A DNA stretch of 64,000 bases, taken from positions 6,071,901 through 6,135,900 of the forward strand of contig JASSKH010000010.1 in NCBI GenBank assembly GCA_031763025.1, given 5' to 3'. Both the position numbers and the translations under genes were made by a program. Under the pieces are notes generated by a model. It searched no databases. It was not told the DNA's origin and was given only the letters and a program-made list of their open reading frames with translations. Positions 1 through 33,335 of the stretch are shown one piece after another. The stretch is from Macrocystis pyrifera (Eukaryota > Sar > Phaeophyceae > Laminariales > Laminariaceae). Every line of letters starts with the position of its first letter. Position 1 is the first letter of the stretch.

Positions 1-19
1 TGCCTATCCAATGTGGCCG

Positions 20-215
20 ATGGTGAAGACCAGTCAGGTATCGTACATATTTCCCGACGTTTATCCCCTATATAAAGTCCATTTACCCTGAAGAGCTCGT
101 CAAGGGGGATAGCATATATAAAGGAGCAGTGTGCTATTTCCGACACGTTTTTCCCTCCCAAGTTCTACCCTAAAGAGCTTTAAAAGGAGGATAGCATGTA
201 AAGGAGGATCGCGGC
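20..215. repeat. tandem repeat, two ~88-bp units
   Basis: Two imperfect units at about 50-117 and 138-200. Each carries TTCC(C)GACACG-like sequence, then CCCTRAAGAGCT, then GRGGATAGCAT. The AAGGAGG stretches resemble bacterial ribosome sites but lie in non-coding flank of a eukaryotic gene and are just part of the repeat. Confidence 0.5.
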
Positions 216-266
216 CGAAGTAGTAAAATAGTAGCATTTCCCTTCAATCGAGTTTTCTTCCCGTAC

Positions 267-21582
<21,316 letters not shown>

Positions 21583-23298
21583 CTAATGGGATCGGCTGCA
21601 ACTCGCTATGGCTAACGGGTCAACATCCTCTGGGTATCAGGGTAGATTGCCAGAGGTTGAATGTCGTGCTTGGTATTGGTATGGCGTGTCGTATGAGGCG
21701 TAGCAGTGCAGTCGGCGCTGCGTGGAGGTTTAAACCTGTTAACCGTCGTACCGCTTTACCAGGCACCGGTAGGAATTAGCTGTGTTCAGGAGAAGCTTAC
21801 TTTCAGCACTTGATTCGTACGTGCGGCAACGTGGTTCCGTGCTTGTTTCTTACTTCTAGTCTCGCACCCTTGACGAGGAACAAAGACGTAGAGAAGCGCC
21901 TGCTTCCCGACCAACAATGCCACAAGCTGGATAAGTCGTACCTGGGCAGTCATCATCAAAACCGTGACCAGACGAGGCAAACTTCTCGGGTCGTGATCTG
22001 CTACCACAGCTGTACGGGTGTACTAGATGCCTAGTGTGATATACTTCGCTGTTGGCGGGCGTGACACGGACGACGATTTCTCCCAACCAAATACGGAATC
22101 GCTGCATAGGTTAGATGTTTCACACCGGTTACCGTAATTTCTTGAAGCTCGATACACCCGAACCCTTCAATCAGTTGGAAACAAACATTATTAATAGTAG
22201 CCAACTCTAATTCCAAGTAGTGTGTCCCCGAACAGTGGATGGAGTTCTGAGTGGGACCGGGGTACAGTAGCAAAGCGACCGAAAAAGTGTCAATAGGGTG
22301 TTCCCAACTACCAGCATCTCTTAAAAGTGTCAGCGCGCAGTTTTTCGAGTACGTAAGGTCGTGCAGCGGGACTGTCGCATATCTCAGTGTGGACGCTATA
22401 ATACGTGTGTTGGCTCTTATTCCCAGCAGCCTATCACAAGCTGCTGTGTGACCGATGTTCTAATCGTCATTTTCTTGACACCATTACATACGTGTAACAG
22501 AAGAGTGTACTGGTTCCTGGTATTAGTATCAGTTTTTCCTCTTAAAGGGCACAAAGGATCATCTGATCTGACGGTACCCTACAGCAGCATAAAGAGCATG
22601 CAGAGGCACCCCGCCACCGACATGCTATCGATGCTGAACTCCAACAGCAGCGGCAGCAGCGAGCAGCGATGTCGTACCGGCGGATCACTAAACACTCAGT
22701 AAGCTCGGCAGAATATGCAGACGCCACACACCGCCGTACCATAGTTATGGTAGGTATGATGAGGACAAATGATTCAACTCATCAGGTTCAAGTCAAGTCA
22801 TCAAGTCATCTGCCCAATAGGTATTCATACACATCCAAGGCCTTGAACGTCTTTGGTCTTGGGGTGAACGGTGCGGTGTATTGCTTCCGCACCAGCGTCG
22901 CACAGTGACCAGGGTGACCGCTGGCATGCGCAGGGCAGTAGTCACATCCTGCGATCCCGCAAGAGGCAGCACGAACTGCTAAGTAAGCACTAACTGCTAA
23001 TGGTGGCTGCCACTCGAACATACCCGGTACCTCTTGCACAGCTGGCTATGCGGCCGATTGTACGGCAGGAAGTCGGAACCTCCGCAGCAATCTATCAGGT
23101 ATACGTACAGTGTGGCCGCGCATGTAGGGATCCTTACAATATACCTGGTACCCTGGTACGAAATATGGATATCAAAATATGGATATCAAAACATGGATAT
23201 GTTCCTTACATTTCCGGACACAGCGGTGCGATACCCCTGCTCGTTTTGGCTGTTCACCCGCACAGCGCAGCGAAAGAAAACATAAAACTTTATTCTAC

Positions 23299-23480
23299 CT
23301 TCCAGTAGGTGCTCGTGATTTTCTCCACGAAAGGGCGCCGAGAAACCCGACGGCGCAGAGAGGGGGTACAAGCCTGAGGACACCGCATGGTCCTGAACAC
23401 CTTGGGGTCCGTGCCTCAAATACCGTCCAGCCGTTCGGGCCAGTTCGACTTGAAGTCGGCTTGGGTTCAACTTCAGATCA
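23299..23480 (-). CDS. candidate 5' exon of fadH (presequence), tentative
   Basis: All three minus-strand frames are open before a donor AAG/GTAGAA at 23299. The frame ending CCTACTGGAAG leaves phase 2, exactly what fadH exon 1 (phase 2 in) needs. It would encode a hydrophobic/arginine segment (CAVGFLGALSWRKSRAPTGR) resembling an organelle presequence. It has no ATG, so a further upstream exon would be needed. Another frame begins MRCPQACTPSLRRRVSRRPF but its phase does not fit. Confidence 0.25.
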
Positions 23481-24821
23481 AAATCGTCCCTCATCACCAG
23501 CCTGATAGATCTTCGAGTGTCATATACTTTGAAACGCACCTCGTCATTGTGCCAAGGACGCTGCCCGGGATCAAATTGCGCTTCAGGAATATTGTGGGTA
23601 GGGTGTTCTGTGGTTGTGGAGGCAGCGTCTCGGGGTGAAGGCCTGATAGAGGAGTGAAGAGCTGGTGTTCTGGTATTTTCGTGCGTTGTTTGAGCATTTT
23701 GAGTTTTTCACAGGGTTTCCAACTTGAAATTCTGCGGTACCCATACAGGGGTGCGTGTCGACTGATTTCAGCGGAGGAGCACCACAAGCAACACAAGCAC
23801 ACAAGTTCTGCGGTCTGTGTGCTGGCTTACTGTAATCAGCGCGTCAAATACAATGCGGAAATTCGTTGAGATTCCTCTGCTGCTTGTGGTGAGCCTGCTC
23901 AAGAGAACGAGAGGATTCGTCGTGCCGCCTGGCGTGGCAACAACATCGAGGTGTGTTTTTCACAACCCCAAGAACAACACTATTTCCTTGCCCTTTGACC
24001 CCCTGTACACGACGAGTGCGTTGTGATACCAAAAGCTACACCGTGTCAGAGGTGGCTGAGCTGCCTGCGATGCTCGCATCATACCATAACGGTCGTCTTC
24101 ATCACTCTTACTCGATCCCAGGTCCAGGGGCCGACAAACTGGCCACCGGCAGTGTCGCAACAGCAGTGTTCTGTCTATATATTGACACTCCCGAAACAGA
24201 ACACACCCAGCACAACACAGAATGGCCGTAAACGTTTTGATGCCAGCAAATGACCACATGCATCTATCGCATGGACTACAGGCACCCTTCTGCCTTTGTC
24301 ATTCGTACACAGAGTAAACATGCCAGCATGACCATTGCATGGACAACACGCACTTTTGTCTCGGGTTGTAGAGTCAGCAGCGCAACTAATTTCAAGCCAA
24401 AGGTGGACGAGTGAACTAGTGCGAGCACGCTTTGATACGTGTGGTAATACACAAAAAAGGCGACACTCGTGCGTATCACGATCATCATGGAGGTGGCGGA
24501 GGGCTGTCCATAACATGTACTAACGGGTCTGACCAGCTGAACGCTGCCTGGTGCCTTTGCACTCCGCCACCGAATAGCGTACAGCAGACAGGAGTAGTAT
24601 TAATAGATGGCACCTACGTATGGTATGAATCTACAGTAGGTATGCTACCAAAAACAACTACGCTGAGAAACTCAGGCTGAAATTTAGTGGGCAACAAGAA
24701 ATCCGGGAGCCCCAACTATTGAGAACTTTGTACAGCAGCAGCAGCAGCAGTGGATGTGGATGTGGATGTGGAACGCACCCGTTCCCGAAGAAGCCCACTC
24801 TGTCACTCTGTCGGCAGTCAC

Positions 24822-24931
24822 TATTGCGGGGGAACATAGTAAATAGGACCAAAAATTGTTAGTAAAAATACGTAAATATATAGGTTTTTGTGTGTACCGT
24901 AGGTCCTATTTACTATGGTCCCCCGCGATAA
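24822..24931. mobile_element. MITE family A, copy 4 (reference copy)
   Basis: Best copy: ends TATTGCGGGGGAACATAGTA and TACTATGGTCCCCCGCGATA are inverted repeats over about 29 bp with two mismatches. It is about 110 bp with an AT-rich core. Length, terminal repeats and copy number mark a MITE. The target duplication may be TA but is not certain. Confidence 0.85.
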
Positions 24932-26911
24932 TACTGTAACATGTCCTATGTACATACTCATGAGTTTTTTTTTGCAGTTACTAAAGTACGGTTCAGAGTG
25001 CTTGTCCTGTAACAGGTACTCCTATACCTGGTATGTACGAAATCCTCGATCTCACAGCTATTGCTTTTTTTAGTATTTATCAGTGTAGCGTACACTATTA
25101 ATAGCAGTTATTCATCATGTTGTCGTGACTAAGCCGACAGCGGGTTTGCTTGCAGCGGCTCTGATCCAATGCGCTCCATTACCCCGAAGCGTACGCTTGC
25201 TCCCGCGGGCAAGATTCTGAAACCTTCCCTCGAAGCGTTCACACGGCAGTGTTGCATGTAGTGCAGGTGTTCTACCTAGAACATTTTTGTGGCCGACCCG
25301 ACACTCTGTTCTGAAAACCCACCCATGCACAGTGGGGTCAGGGTGCCAGGCAATTGGTACCAGTGGCCCCCGCTGGCGGCTAATTCTGTACCCAGCTCGT
25401 CAGTTTGCAGGCTTCAGGTCCGAGTGGGGTCAAGTCGGTGTGTGTGGGGTTAAGGTTCCGAGCGCGAGCGGAGTAGACCAAGTTGGGGGCAGACTCGGAA
25501 TTTTGCCCATGGGAGCATATCTTCCGTTCACAACGGAATACATTTACCATTGTTTACGTACCAATGGCATGGTATGATGCAAAATACAAAATAGGATGTT
25601 TGCGCCCCGCTAGCAGGAGATCGTACCTTGATTTGAACCCACTTGAAGATTTTTTGAGTACCAAAGTACTACTATTGTACGTACTGCAGAATAGCTCTCG
25701 TGGGTCTGAGGTGTCTACTGTCGTTTATCTATAATATTATGTCTGCAGGATCTATCTCCTAGACTCATGATACAGTAGTAGGGCTATTAAGTCCAGTGCT
25801 GTGCTGTATTGATCTCTGTACGAGCAGCTATACTCAGGCGTAGCTCTCGAGGTCTGGGGCCCTCTTTCGCTCTACTAGTATGCGATTTACATATTATGCA
25901 TGTACGACTGCAGTCCTTGTTCGTTATTGGATCCTCCACGAAGAAGTGAACTACCGGTATCCTATTGGTAAACATGAAGGAAGATTCGGCTGGTTGGAAA
26001 AAAAACACACACACACGGAAATTTTCTAGAAATATGCTGGGAATTTCTAGGAATATTATCTCGGGTTGTGGTCGATATCCATTGGAGTGCGTAGTTTACA
26101 GGACCTGTACGTAGGAATACGTGACTTCGTTGGTCTGAATTAGCTGTCTGGTGGGCTTAGCTGGCTCTAGGCCCTTCACTCCCTGACATATTTGGTTAAC
26201 TTCCTGCTTTGGCGGGTAGCGCAACTCATCGAAGTTCGCAGCGTGTGTCAATATGTTTATCATTGTGTTGAGACTCACACAGAGCCTTGATCACCTCTGG
26301 TCTCTAGTACGGGGCCTACGAACAGTCCTGGCATTCCGAATACGAGCTACCGAACGCTCACCTCCCACTTGCTTTCGCGTATTCTCCACCTGGTACCTGC
26401 TACGTGTTACGTACCTTTCCGTGGACGTTTGTGTCAACTGATGTCGTAGTCATACTAGTACGGCACTCGTGACATCTTAGCTCTGAGCTCACGGTACCAG
26501 CGCACTTTTTTTTGCCTTCAGGGGCTTCTCTGTTACTCGTATATACGCCGTTACGTATGCTATCATATGCTGCTATTAATATTAGATATTTCACCTGTTC
26601 ACCTTTGGTGCCGTAAATAGGACGGTGTATCATAGGATAGCGAGGGTTGAGAAAGTGCTATATACGAGCGCGCCCGCCACTAGTTGGCCACAATTTGCGC
26701 GCACTCATAATTATTATAATTCCATGGCCGGTTTGAGCAGCCGACGGACAGCAGTGCCGCCCGCGTCTCGAATGATTGCCGTCGAAACTAGTCACATTTC
26801 ATCGCCGTTCCGCTGTTCGCTGTTCGCTGTTCCTCCCCCCCCACGATACCAACAGCACTTGACGTTCTGTGTCTTGCTCTGATTCCTCAAGCACTTAGCG
26901 TCCTACAGTAC

Positions 26912-27264
26912 ATGTTGCGCTGGCTGACAGCACGCCGGTTGCGTTTTCCTGCGGTTTTTTTCCGTGTTAGACATCCGGTCGCTGTTCGCTGTGATACCCT
27001 AAAAGCGTGCATCGCCCTGTATCTTGCTTGGAGTAGTCAACGTGACGCCCTCTGCGTTTTCCTTTGGCATTTTTTTCCTACGGCGTTTTCCCGCGGTAGG
27101 CATGCGGGCGGAGCTTTTGAGGACAGAGACGAGAGACGACCGAGAGTGACGCAGCCGAGCGCGGCCACGGCAGTCACCAGGCTGCACGCCAAGGCAACGT
27201 ACAAGAACTTCGAGGATATGCTTCAAAAAGAACCTGGAGCCCTGCTCGTCGATTTCTACGCGAC
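26912..27264 (+). CDS. thioredoxin exon 1
   Basis: Open from an ATG at 26912. The last 30 residues are clear thioredoxin (beta-1 to beta-3 strand, VDFYAT). Donor AC/GTGAGT. The region before ATYKNFED is Arg/Phe-rich and may include an unrecognised intron (a possible acceptor is CGCGGTAG near 27099). Start choice is tentative. Confidence 0.75.
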
Positions 27265-30200
27265 GTGAGTGCTTGCTAGTGATTGTAGAGCGGTATTGCT
27301 TTGTTGATTCGCCATGTCAACGTCTCGTCCTGCCTCACATTATTCATAGGCCATGCACAGTGTGTAGTAGCGATTGCACCAACTGCTGCGGGATTCTGCA
27401 AGGTTCTCTATTTCTGGGAGCGTACATGTTTAATTAACTTGACCGTTAGTTGGACATCGAACGGCGTAACTGCTGCAGCTGTAGAGTCTTCTCCTGCTAA
27501 GAAAGAGACGGCTTGGATATAACTGTATTGAGGTATATGTATTGGTAATGGGAAGCCGTACAGCAGTAGTTTCACAGCAGTGCTGCGGCTTTACTGCTCT
27601 TGGGTGTTGAATGCGATGCTTGTTAAAAACAGTTCGACATGAGTTCCGCATCGAGTGTGAACGATGGTGTTGCCAATTTGTGTTTGATTTCAGCTGGTCA
27701 AAATATCTACCAGGCACGCAGTCTATCTTGCTGACACGCTCTAAGTAGGGTATACCATGCTCTCGAGCCCTAGCACGTGCTAAGACAACAAACGTGCAGT
27801 CCAGGCACAAATCTACCGTGCTGTGGGAACGTTGAACGTCGTTCGAATGAATCGTTTGCTTAGATTTTCATAGTTGATATGATTCTTATCGATCAGAGCA
27901 GGAGGGAGGTGTGTACTATTTATAGCGCGGACAGCTCTGCTCCAGACCGCTAAAGAGTGCTACTCGTACTAAATCGGAGTAGTATGCTATTTCACGGCTG
28001 TGCTTCACCAACTGTAGTGGTACAGCTTTCGGCATACAGTACTGTAGCTGTATATAGACATGCCCGGTACCGTAATGTGTTTCGTTCCCTTTCATTTTTT
28101 TTCGGGTGGGCGTTCATACACTACCCTGTAATGTTCGTGGTTGGATCACTTGCAGCAGTGGCACAAGGTGGAGTACTATTTAATACCAGGTAGTAATATT
28201 CGTCACCGATACCATAATGTATTATCGCTTTGGACGAGGTAATTACCGTAAGTTATTATTGTTACCGCTTCAGACGAGATAATTGGAGGACCATCGCCCT
28301 ACAAGCTATGTACCTCGGACAGATCAAATAGACCATATCCCCACGGCATGATGATAGATATTTCACGGCAGATAGATAAATTCCGGATCTGTATTATCTG
28401 TATGATCTGTATGATCTAGCTCATGTCGCCGAGTAGAAGCCGTGCAGTCTGCGTGATCTAACACGTGTTTCCTGGGCTGGATCTGTGTTGCCGGCGTCCC
28501 CGGTGGCTTGGTAGGTGGTCCGCGTGCCTGTCAAGATCAATTTCGTGGGTTCAAGTCTCACCGAGTGCATGCTCATAGGGACTTTTTCTTGCATAAAAAA
28601 ATTGATAAGCGGAAAGCGCGAAAGCGTGAGTTGGCTACATTCGATGAAAATCGACGAGTAGTGGGAATGCTGAACCCTATGCGCGACAAAAAATAAAGGC
28701 GCGTACCGGGGGGAAGGGACGACACCTGTGACCACGGCTTGTCCAGAAGATCGTCGAGGGTAAAACCTCCTACTACGAGTGGGCTCGAAAGTAAAAGTGA
28801 TGAAGAAAAAAAAAAAAAACACCTGAGCTGGATCTGTACTAGACAGATCCCCCACAACATATCATAACGGCGGGTAAGGATCGAGATTTTTTAGATCGTC
28901 ATCTGCCCCATGCGTGAAAGGTTGCACATGCTTCTGCTTGTGGACGAAATGCGATGGATGGCCGAAATTGAAACCTGTCACAATATGTGTGAATAGTGCG
29001 AGCCGCCTATGCAAAGCATGAAAACAACTATACACTTCAAACAGGATACAGCATTATTGAAAAAAGGAAAAGTATGTGGCCCGCGTGTGGTTCCAGTATT
29101 CGGACAATGTTTGTGGGATAAAATGCCATGACCCCTATCCCTACTATTCCTAATTTTAACCCTGCCCCGATCCCCAAACTCCCGGCCAACCCATACATTC
29201 GAACGTTGTCCGCTAAAACTTCGGCAATCAACAATGTTGAAGAAAACGTTGACTGTATTATATTTATTTGAACACGAAAAAACATCGGTTGTGAGATCGA
29301 GGGCTTCGTCAAAACTCATCTTTGCAAGCTGTATGTCATACTATACTAGTGATACTTCGATCGTGCGTACCACGGTTTTTGTATGGCGCCATGCAGCATG
29401 TGTATCCCTTGTCGAGGATAACAAAATCGAAAGCTGTAGAATTTTGGGAGAGTGTTTGTATTATGAACTTACAAAACATGTTTTTTCAATACCTGCTGTG
29501 TTTTTTGGGGGGACTTTTTAGAGGGATACCGATACTACTGCTGCGGTTTTTAAGGATACCAGGTATGTATTCCAATTACTAGTAGCTGTGAGATCGAGGA
29601 TTTCGTCGAAACTCACATTTTTCAAGCTGTGCTTATGTCTTACCTGGTACATGATTGTTTTTTGTCCTTTTCTATAGTAAATACCGGTGCCATGTACCAG
29701 TATTATTTTACGTGCTCTGCGTATAGTACGGGTGTAGTCCGGACCCCTTCGCGGTGTGCTGTATACGTCGCAATGCCCTGCTACCCCGCACGCGGTGGCT
29801 TCATTGGCGAGCAATGTCACCGCTGATTCTGCTGCAATATCGTTATATACGTGCGTCAAACCTTTTAGGGTGGTGACCACAGCGACGCTCCCGCTTTGCG
29901 TTTGAATATCCTCCCCATGAATAGTCCCAGTCGAATTCCTGCCCGTGTCCAGCGTCCTAGTGTGTAAGGTAGTACCAGGTGTGAGACACGTAGCACAAGA
30001 TTATACCAGATATAATCAGGATGATAGGAGACGCTTGTGTTGTTTTTCCTGCTCTTTCCTCCTGCTTGTGCGTCGTCTAAACTTTCGAAAAGCAATCTCA
30101 GAAGAGACAATCATGACGGAGGTCGAGCGCTCGTTTTGAACCGCTTCTTCTGTCTGCCCCGACCTTGCCGCAATTTCCCGCCATATTTCGAGAACCTCAA

Positions 30201-31338
30201 TGTTTGTTCGTCGCTTCCGAACTATCGTCGCTCTCCCCCCCGGCCTCCTGAAGGTGGTGCGGCCCGTGCAAAATGATGGCCGAGACGCTCTCAGAGGTGG
30301 GACCCAAGATGCAGGACGAGCTGAAGATTTTCAAGGTATGATAGTAGTGCGAAATATCCAGAGTGACGTCGAAGAAACCTCACGACGGCCTTCTCCACCC
30401 CAGTTTCTTCTGAAAAACAAAGACCACACTAATTTCAAGTAGTTTGTATCCCAAAACGGGAGGACAGTTCCAAAGGGGCTAAAAAGCGCCGTACGTACGT
30501 ATGGCGGGATTTGTTTTTGCTTTTTGCGTTTGTGCTCTTACCAGGTATTGCGTGGGTGGGCCTGTGAAAGAGCACCGCAGCGAAGGTTGTTCCTCGAATA
30601 TGTTATTGTCGTGCTGCTGTGTAGAGACCTATACTAGTAGATCCTTACGGGAAACTCGTCGAGTGTACATTATGCACCTATTCATGAGCAAGATGTGGAA
30701 TCTTTCACACACTGGACAGGTCAGATCAGACAGATCAGATCAGAGAGATTAGATCAGATCATATCCGCTTTTCGTGAATTCGGGTCAGATACATCTATCC
30801 CTCATACTGATTTGTACGATTTGCATGATCTACAGGATGTTCGCCGGGTGGTATCTGTATGGCACAGTTCTTGCACAATACTATCTCATAATGGCAAACA
30901 TGTGATCTACCGCTGTAGATGGTGGTCTGTCGATGTGTGGAGGCTTTTAGACACCGGGTTGTGAAAAGACGATTTTGCGTTTTTTCAACCCCGGCTTTTC
31001 CAATCGCACGCCACGGACGCCCTCCTTCTCGCAGATCGACTCGGACAAGTACCCGGCTCTGATGACCAAGTTCGCCGTGAGCGGATTACCAACTTTGATC
31101 CTTTTCAAAGACGGAAAGGAATTGGAGCGGATAGAAGGTTTTTTGCCCGCGGAACCCCTCATGGAGCAAGTCAAGTACTGGTTGGCAGGAGCAGAGACGA
31201 GGAATGGCGACGAGTCGTCTCAGGGGAACGCGTGCGCCCCCCCCCCCTCCAGCGCAAGACGCGTGTGCTCCTCCACCGCCGCAAGATGCGTGCTCGCCCC
31301 CTCCACGAGACGCCTGTGCTCCTCCCCCCCAAGCTTGA
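26912..31338 (+). CDS. thioredoxin, three exons, with DAC-PPP repeat tail
   Basis: Disulfide oxidoreductase of the thioredoxin fold. Exon 1 ends NFEDMLQKEPGALLVDFYAT, and exon 2 supplies WCGPCKMMAETLSEVG with the redox CGPC pair. Exon 3 encodes IDSDKYPALMTKFAVSGLPT with the cis-Pro and LILFKDGKELERIEGFLP. Splice phases agree (AC + G TGG). The N-terminal ~85 residues are Arg-rich and could hold a plastid or mitochondrial targeting sequence, but the start codon is uncertain. The sequence style is closest to organellar y/m-type thioredoxins (inference). The C-terminus breaks frame at a C11 run (31237-31247); downstream, another frame carries QDACAPPPP-type repeats to a TGA at 31336-31338. Confidence 0.9.
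28310..28480 (+). repeat. GATC-rich dispersed repeat, copy 4 (split by SINE)
   Basis: Carries CAGATAGATAAATTCC, then GATCTGTATGATCTGTATGA. A SINE is inserted at its right end, and the interrupted sequence (GCTGGATCTGT) resumes at about 28828 after the SINE poly-A. Confidence 0.55.
28487..28819 (+). mobile_element. tRNA-derived SINE, copy 2 with target-site duplication
   Basis: The head has A-box-like TGGCTTGGTAGGTGG and B-box-like GGTTCAAGTCTCAC at tRNA spacing. The body matches copy 1 and ends in a poly-A run. CCTGRGCTGGATCTGT occurs on both sides (about 28471-28486 and 28823-28838), a 16-bp target-site duplication with one mismatch. That shows retroposition into the GATC-rich repeat. Lies in thioredoxin intron 1. 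Confidence 0.82.
30254..30335 (+). CDS. thioredoxin exon 2 (CGPC active site)
   Basis: 82 nt encoding WCGPCKMMAETLSEVGPKMQ and DELKIFK. Acceptor CTGAAG after a C-rich tract, donor AAG/GTATGA. Both active-site Cys and the preceding Trp are present. Confidence 0.93.
30715..30960 (+). repeat. GATC-rich dispersed repeat, copy 5
   Basis: Lies in thioredoxin intron 2, just before exon 3. Starts CAGGTCAGATCAGACAGATC and ends in GTGATCTACCGCTGTAGATG plus GATGTGTGGAGG, as in copy 2. Confidence 0.45.
31035..31338 (+). CDS. thioredoxin exon 3 and C-terminal tail
   Basis: Begins IDSDKYPALMTKFAVSGLPT after TTCTCGCAG and runs to MEQVKYWLAGAE, the end of the thioredoxin fold. An acidic linker (NGDESSQGNACAPPP) then meets an 11-C run. 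In the frame as written the tail becomes basic and stops at 31406. In the neighbouring frame it forms a DAC-(A/S)-PPP repeat ending at 31338, which continues the ACAPPP theme and is more likely. Confidence 0.85.
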
Positions 31339-31485
31339 GGGGGTCTACTAGTAGGCTGGTGGCTACATTTTGGCGTTGGGAACGGCCTAGCTGGAAAGCT
31401 CCGTAGTGGGTCCTTGGAGTGTCTTGGGGTGGGGATTAGCTTATTTTTTATGGATTTTTATTGGCTGACGGAGTATTCTGAAACC

Positions 31486-32170
31486 TTGTAAGGTTTAGTT
31501 TTTGTTTCCACTGAATATGCGCTTGTCTTTCACATTTTTTTCCCCTTGGTTATTTTATAAGCAATTATGTGACCTCGGTTTTTTTACCTTGGTTATCTGA
31601 ACGTGGTTAATTCACCGTTGTTGAACGTCTAGCCTCGAGCAAGCCACGGCCACGTGCTCGCGATGGTGGCTTCACACGTGTCACCCGCCGCTGCCCAGGA
31701 TGTCTCGTGGCGTTGCTCGGTAGGCTCGGCGAGAAATCTCACTCCGCGTCTGCAGAACTCGTGTTTCACTTGATCAAAGTCACTATTCCAAGGCAAAGGG
31801 AAGGAATCGTGAATTCTGGCCCACTCTTTTTTCAGAAATCTGATCATCATCACCGCAGTCTTGTCTTTTAGGATACTTGTAAATCCCTTCGGAGTTTAGT
31901 TTCTGTTTCCTCTAAAAAAAAAAAAAGCCCATCTTTTGTTGACCGCGTTTTTTCACCGTGATTTTCCGGCCATAACTTGTTTACCGTCGTTGAAACATCC
32001 ACGCTCAAGCCACGGCCATGCGCTCGCGGCGGTGGCTTCATCCGTGTCACCCGCCGCCGCCCACAAAGTCTCGTAGTCCCGCTCGGTAAGTTGAGCAAGA
32101 AATTGATCAAAGACTATACGTCACTATTCCAAGACATGATCGCATTTTCCCTTGAGTTTACTTGAGCAAA
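31486..32170 (-). repeat. tandem pair of coding-like segments, unknown family
   Basis: Two tandem units (about 31486-31865 and 31877-32170) encode related minus-strand peptides: FLAEPTEQRHETSWAAAGDT then ATIASTWPWLARG, and FLAQLTERDYETLWAAAGDT then ATAASAWPWLERG. Differences are mostly conservative, which suggests both were under protein-level selection. No splice pattern joining them is certain, and the family is not recognised. They lie tail-to-tail with the thioredoxin gene. Confidence 0.45.
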
Positions 32171-32399
32171 GAAGACTGCACAACTCCGAGACACTATTAA
32201 TAGTAGAAATACACGGAAATTTTAAATCATCACCGTAAAACTTGATTTTTGGTGATGACTCATATAATCATGGTGATGAATGAAGTAAAAAAAGTATCTC
32301 AAGAATAGCACCCCCCTATAAGGGCCTATAAGGGGGGAAATCTCGAATTTCGTTTGGGTTGGTGATACCCTACCGGGGAGACGACCTCTGCTCGAGCGG

Positions 32400-32505
32400 T
32401 GGTGTACCAGCAAACGCCCCAGCGTTGACTTGGTGGCGTATCAGCAAGCGCCCCAGAGTCGACTTGGCGGTGGCGTATCAGCAAGCGCCCCAGAATCGAC
32501 TTAGA
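32400..32505. repeat. minisatellite, three ~45-bp units
   Basis: GGCGTATCAGCAAGCGCCCC followed by AGAGTCGACTTGG, repeated three times with small changes. Confidence 0.8.
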
Positions 32506-33234
32506 TGTGTTAGCAGCCAGGCCCCGTGCCAGAGCCGACCAGCAGCCATCCGCCCAAGAAGAGAGAAGCCAATCCGCCCCCAAAGAAAGCTAAGAACCCT
32601 AGTGACTAGACTCCGCCGACCTCCACGAACGTTTTCGTCTTAGCAAGGGCGTGTAGACCATCTGTTGACAACCTCGCCCCACTACATTCTAATCTGGCAC
32701 TGGCGACGCTGGTTACAATTTGGCTTGACAACGAGTGTACCCGCCGAATCCCGAGGACTACCTTCGTGAAGCCGCCCGCTTAGACAGAGTTGGGCAACGA
32801 AACGCAATGTCAGCGGCACGTTGCCGTTTAATGTACGTATAATGTGCACGACGTAAGGGGCAGGTCTGATATACCTGATATACGAGTGCTGTATGGTACG
32901 CACTGAGTCAATTCTCAGGTGTAAAAACTGAGTCTCTATTTCGGAAATTGAAAATCCGTCTGTCTGTCCGCAGTCACAAGGAAACTCCAATCCTCGAACA
33001 TCTGGTCCCAAACCGCTCCTGGCGTTGACGTGTTTACCGCGCGAATGTCGGCCATCCATCGAGCACATGAGACCAGAACACATCAGCAGCACGTGTCCCA
33101 CCACTGCCCAGGGAAAAAAGGGGGCAAAGGGATTCAGATCGAAGCTGGAGATACAGCCCAGGGGACTATTAATATGATATTGATAGCGTATTGACCTTTC
33201 TGGCCGAAAGTTATGAGCCTGTAGAGCAAAGAGG

Positions 33235-33335
33235 TTGTCGGTTGACGGTCTCCAGTAGTTTGACCCGTCAAGGAATCTTTTGAATTAATTTACTAGTGTT
33301 AGTGTGGGAGTTCTAGACGGATGTCGGTCAAGAGG
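33235..33335. repeat. single inverted unit of the 4.5-kb minisatellite
   Basis: TTGACCCGTCAAGGAA, TACTAGTGTTAGTGTGGGAG and TCTAGACGGATGTCGGTCAA read on the opposite strand like a unit at 4480-4560 (CCACACTAACACTGGTACA). Confidence 0.5.

Noticed and set aside
180-215. AAGGAGG boxes before ATG, like bacterial ribosome sites
   Set aside because: Part of a tandem repeat. The surrounding genes have spliceosomal introns and no bacterial-style ORF follows.
23387-23398. ATG frame MRCPQACTPSLRRRV as the reductase presequence
   Set aside because: It ends in phase 0, but exon 1 of the reductase needs phase 2; kept only as an alternative in the tentative exon entry.
28421-28860. Minus-strand open frames of 95-144 codons
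   Set aside because: Antisense of the SINE and its poly-A; no protein signature.
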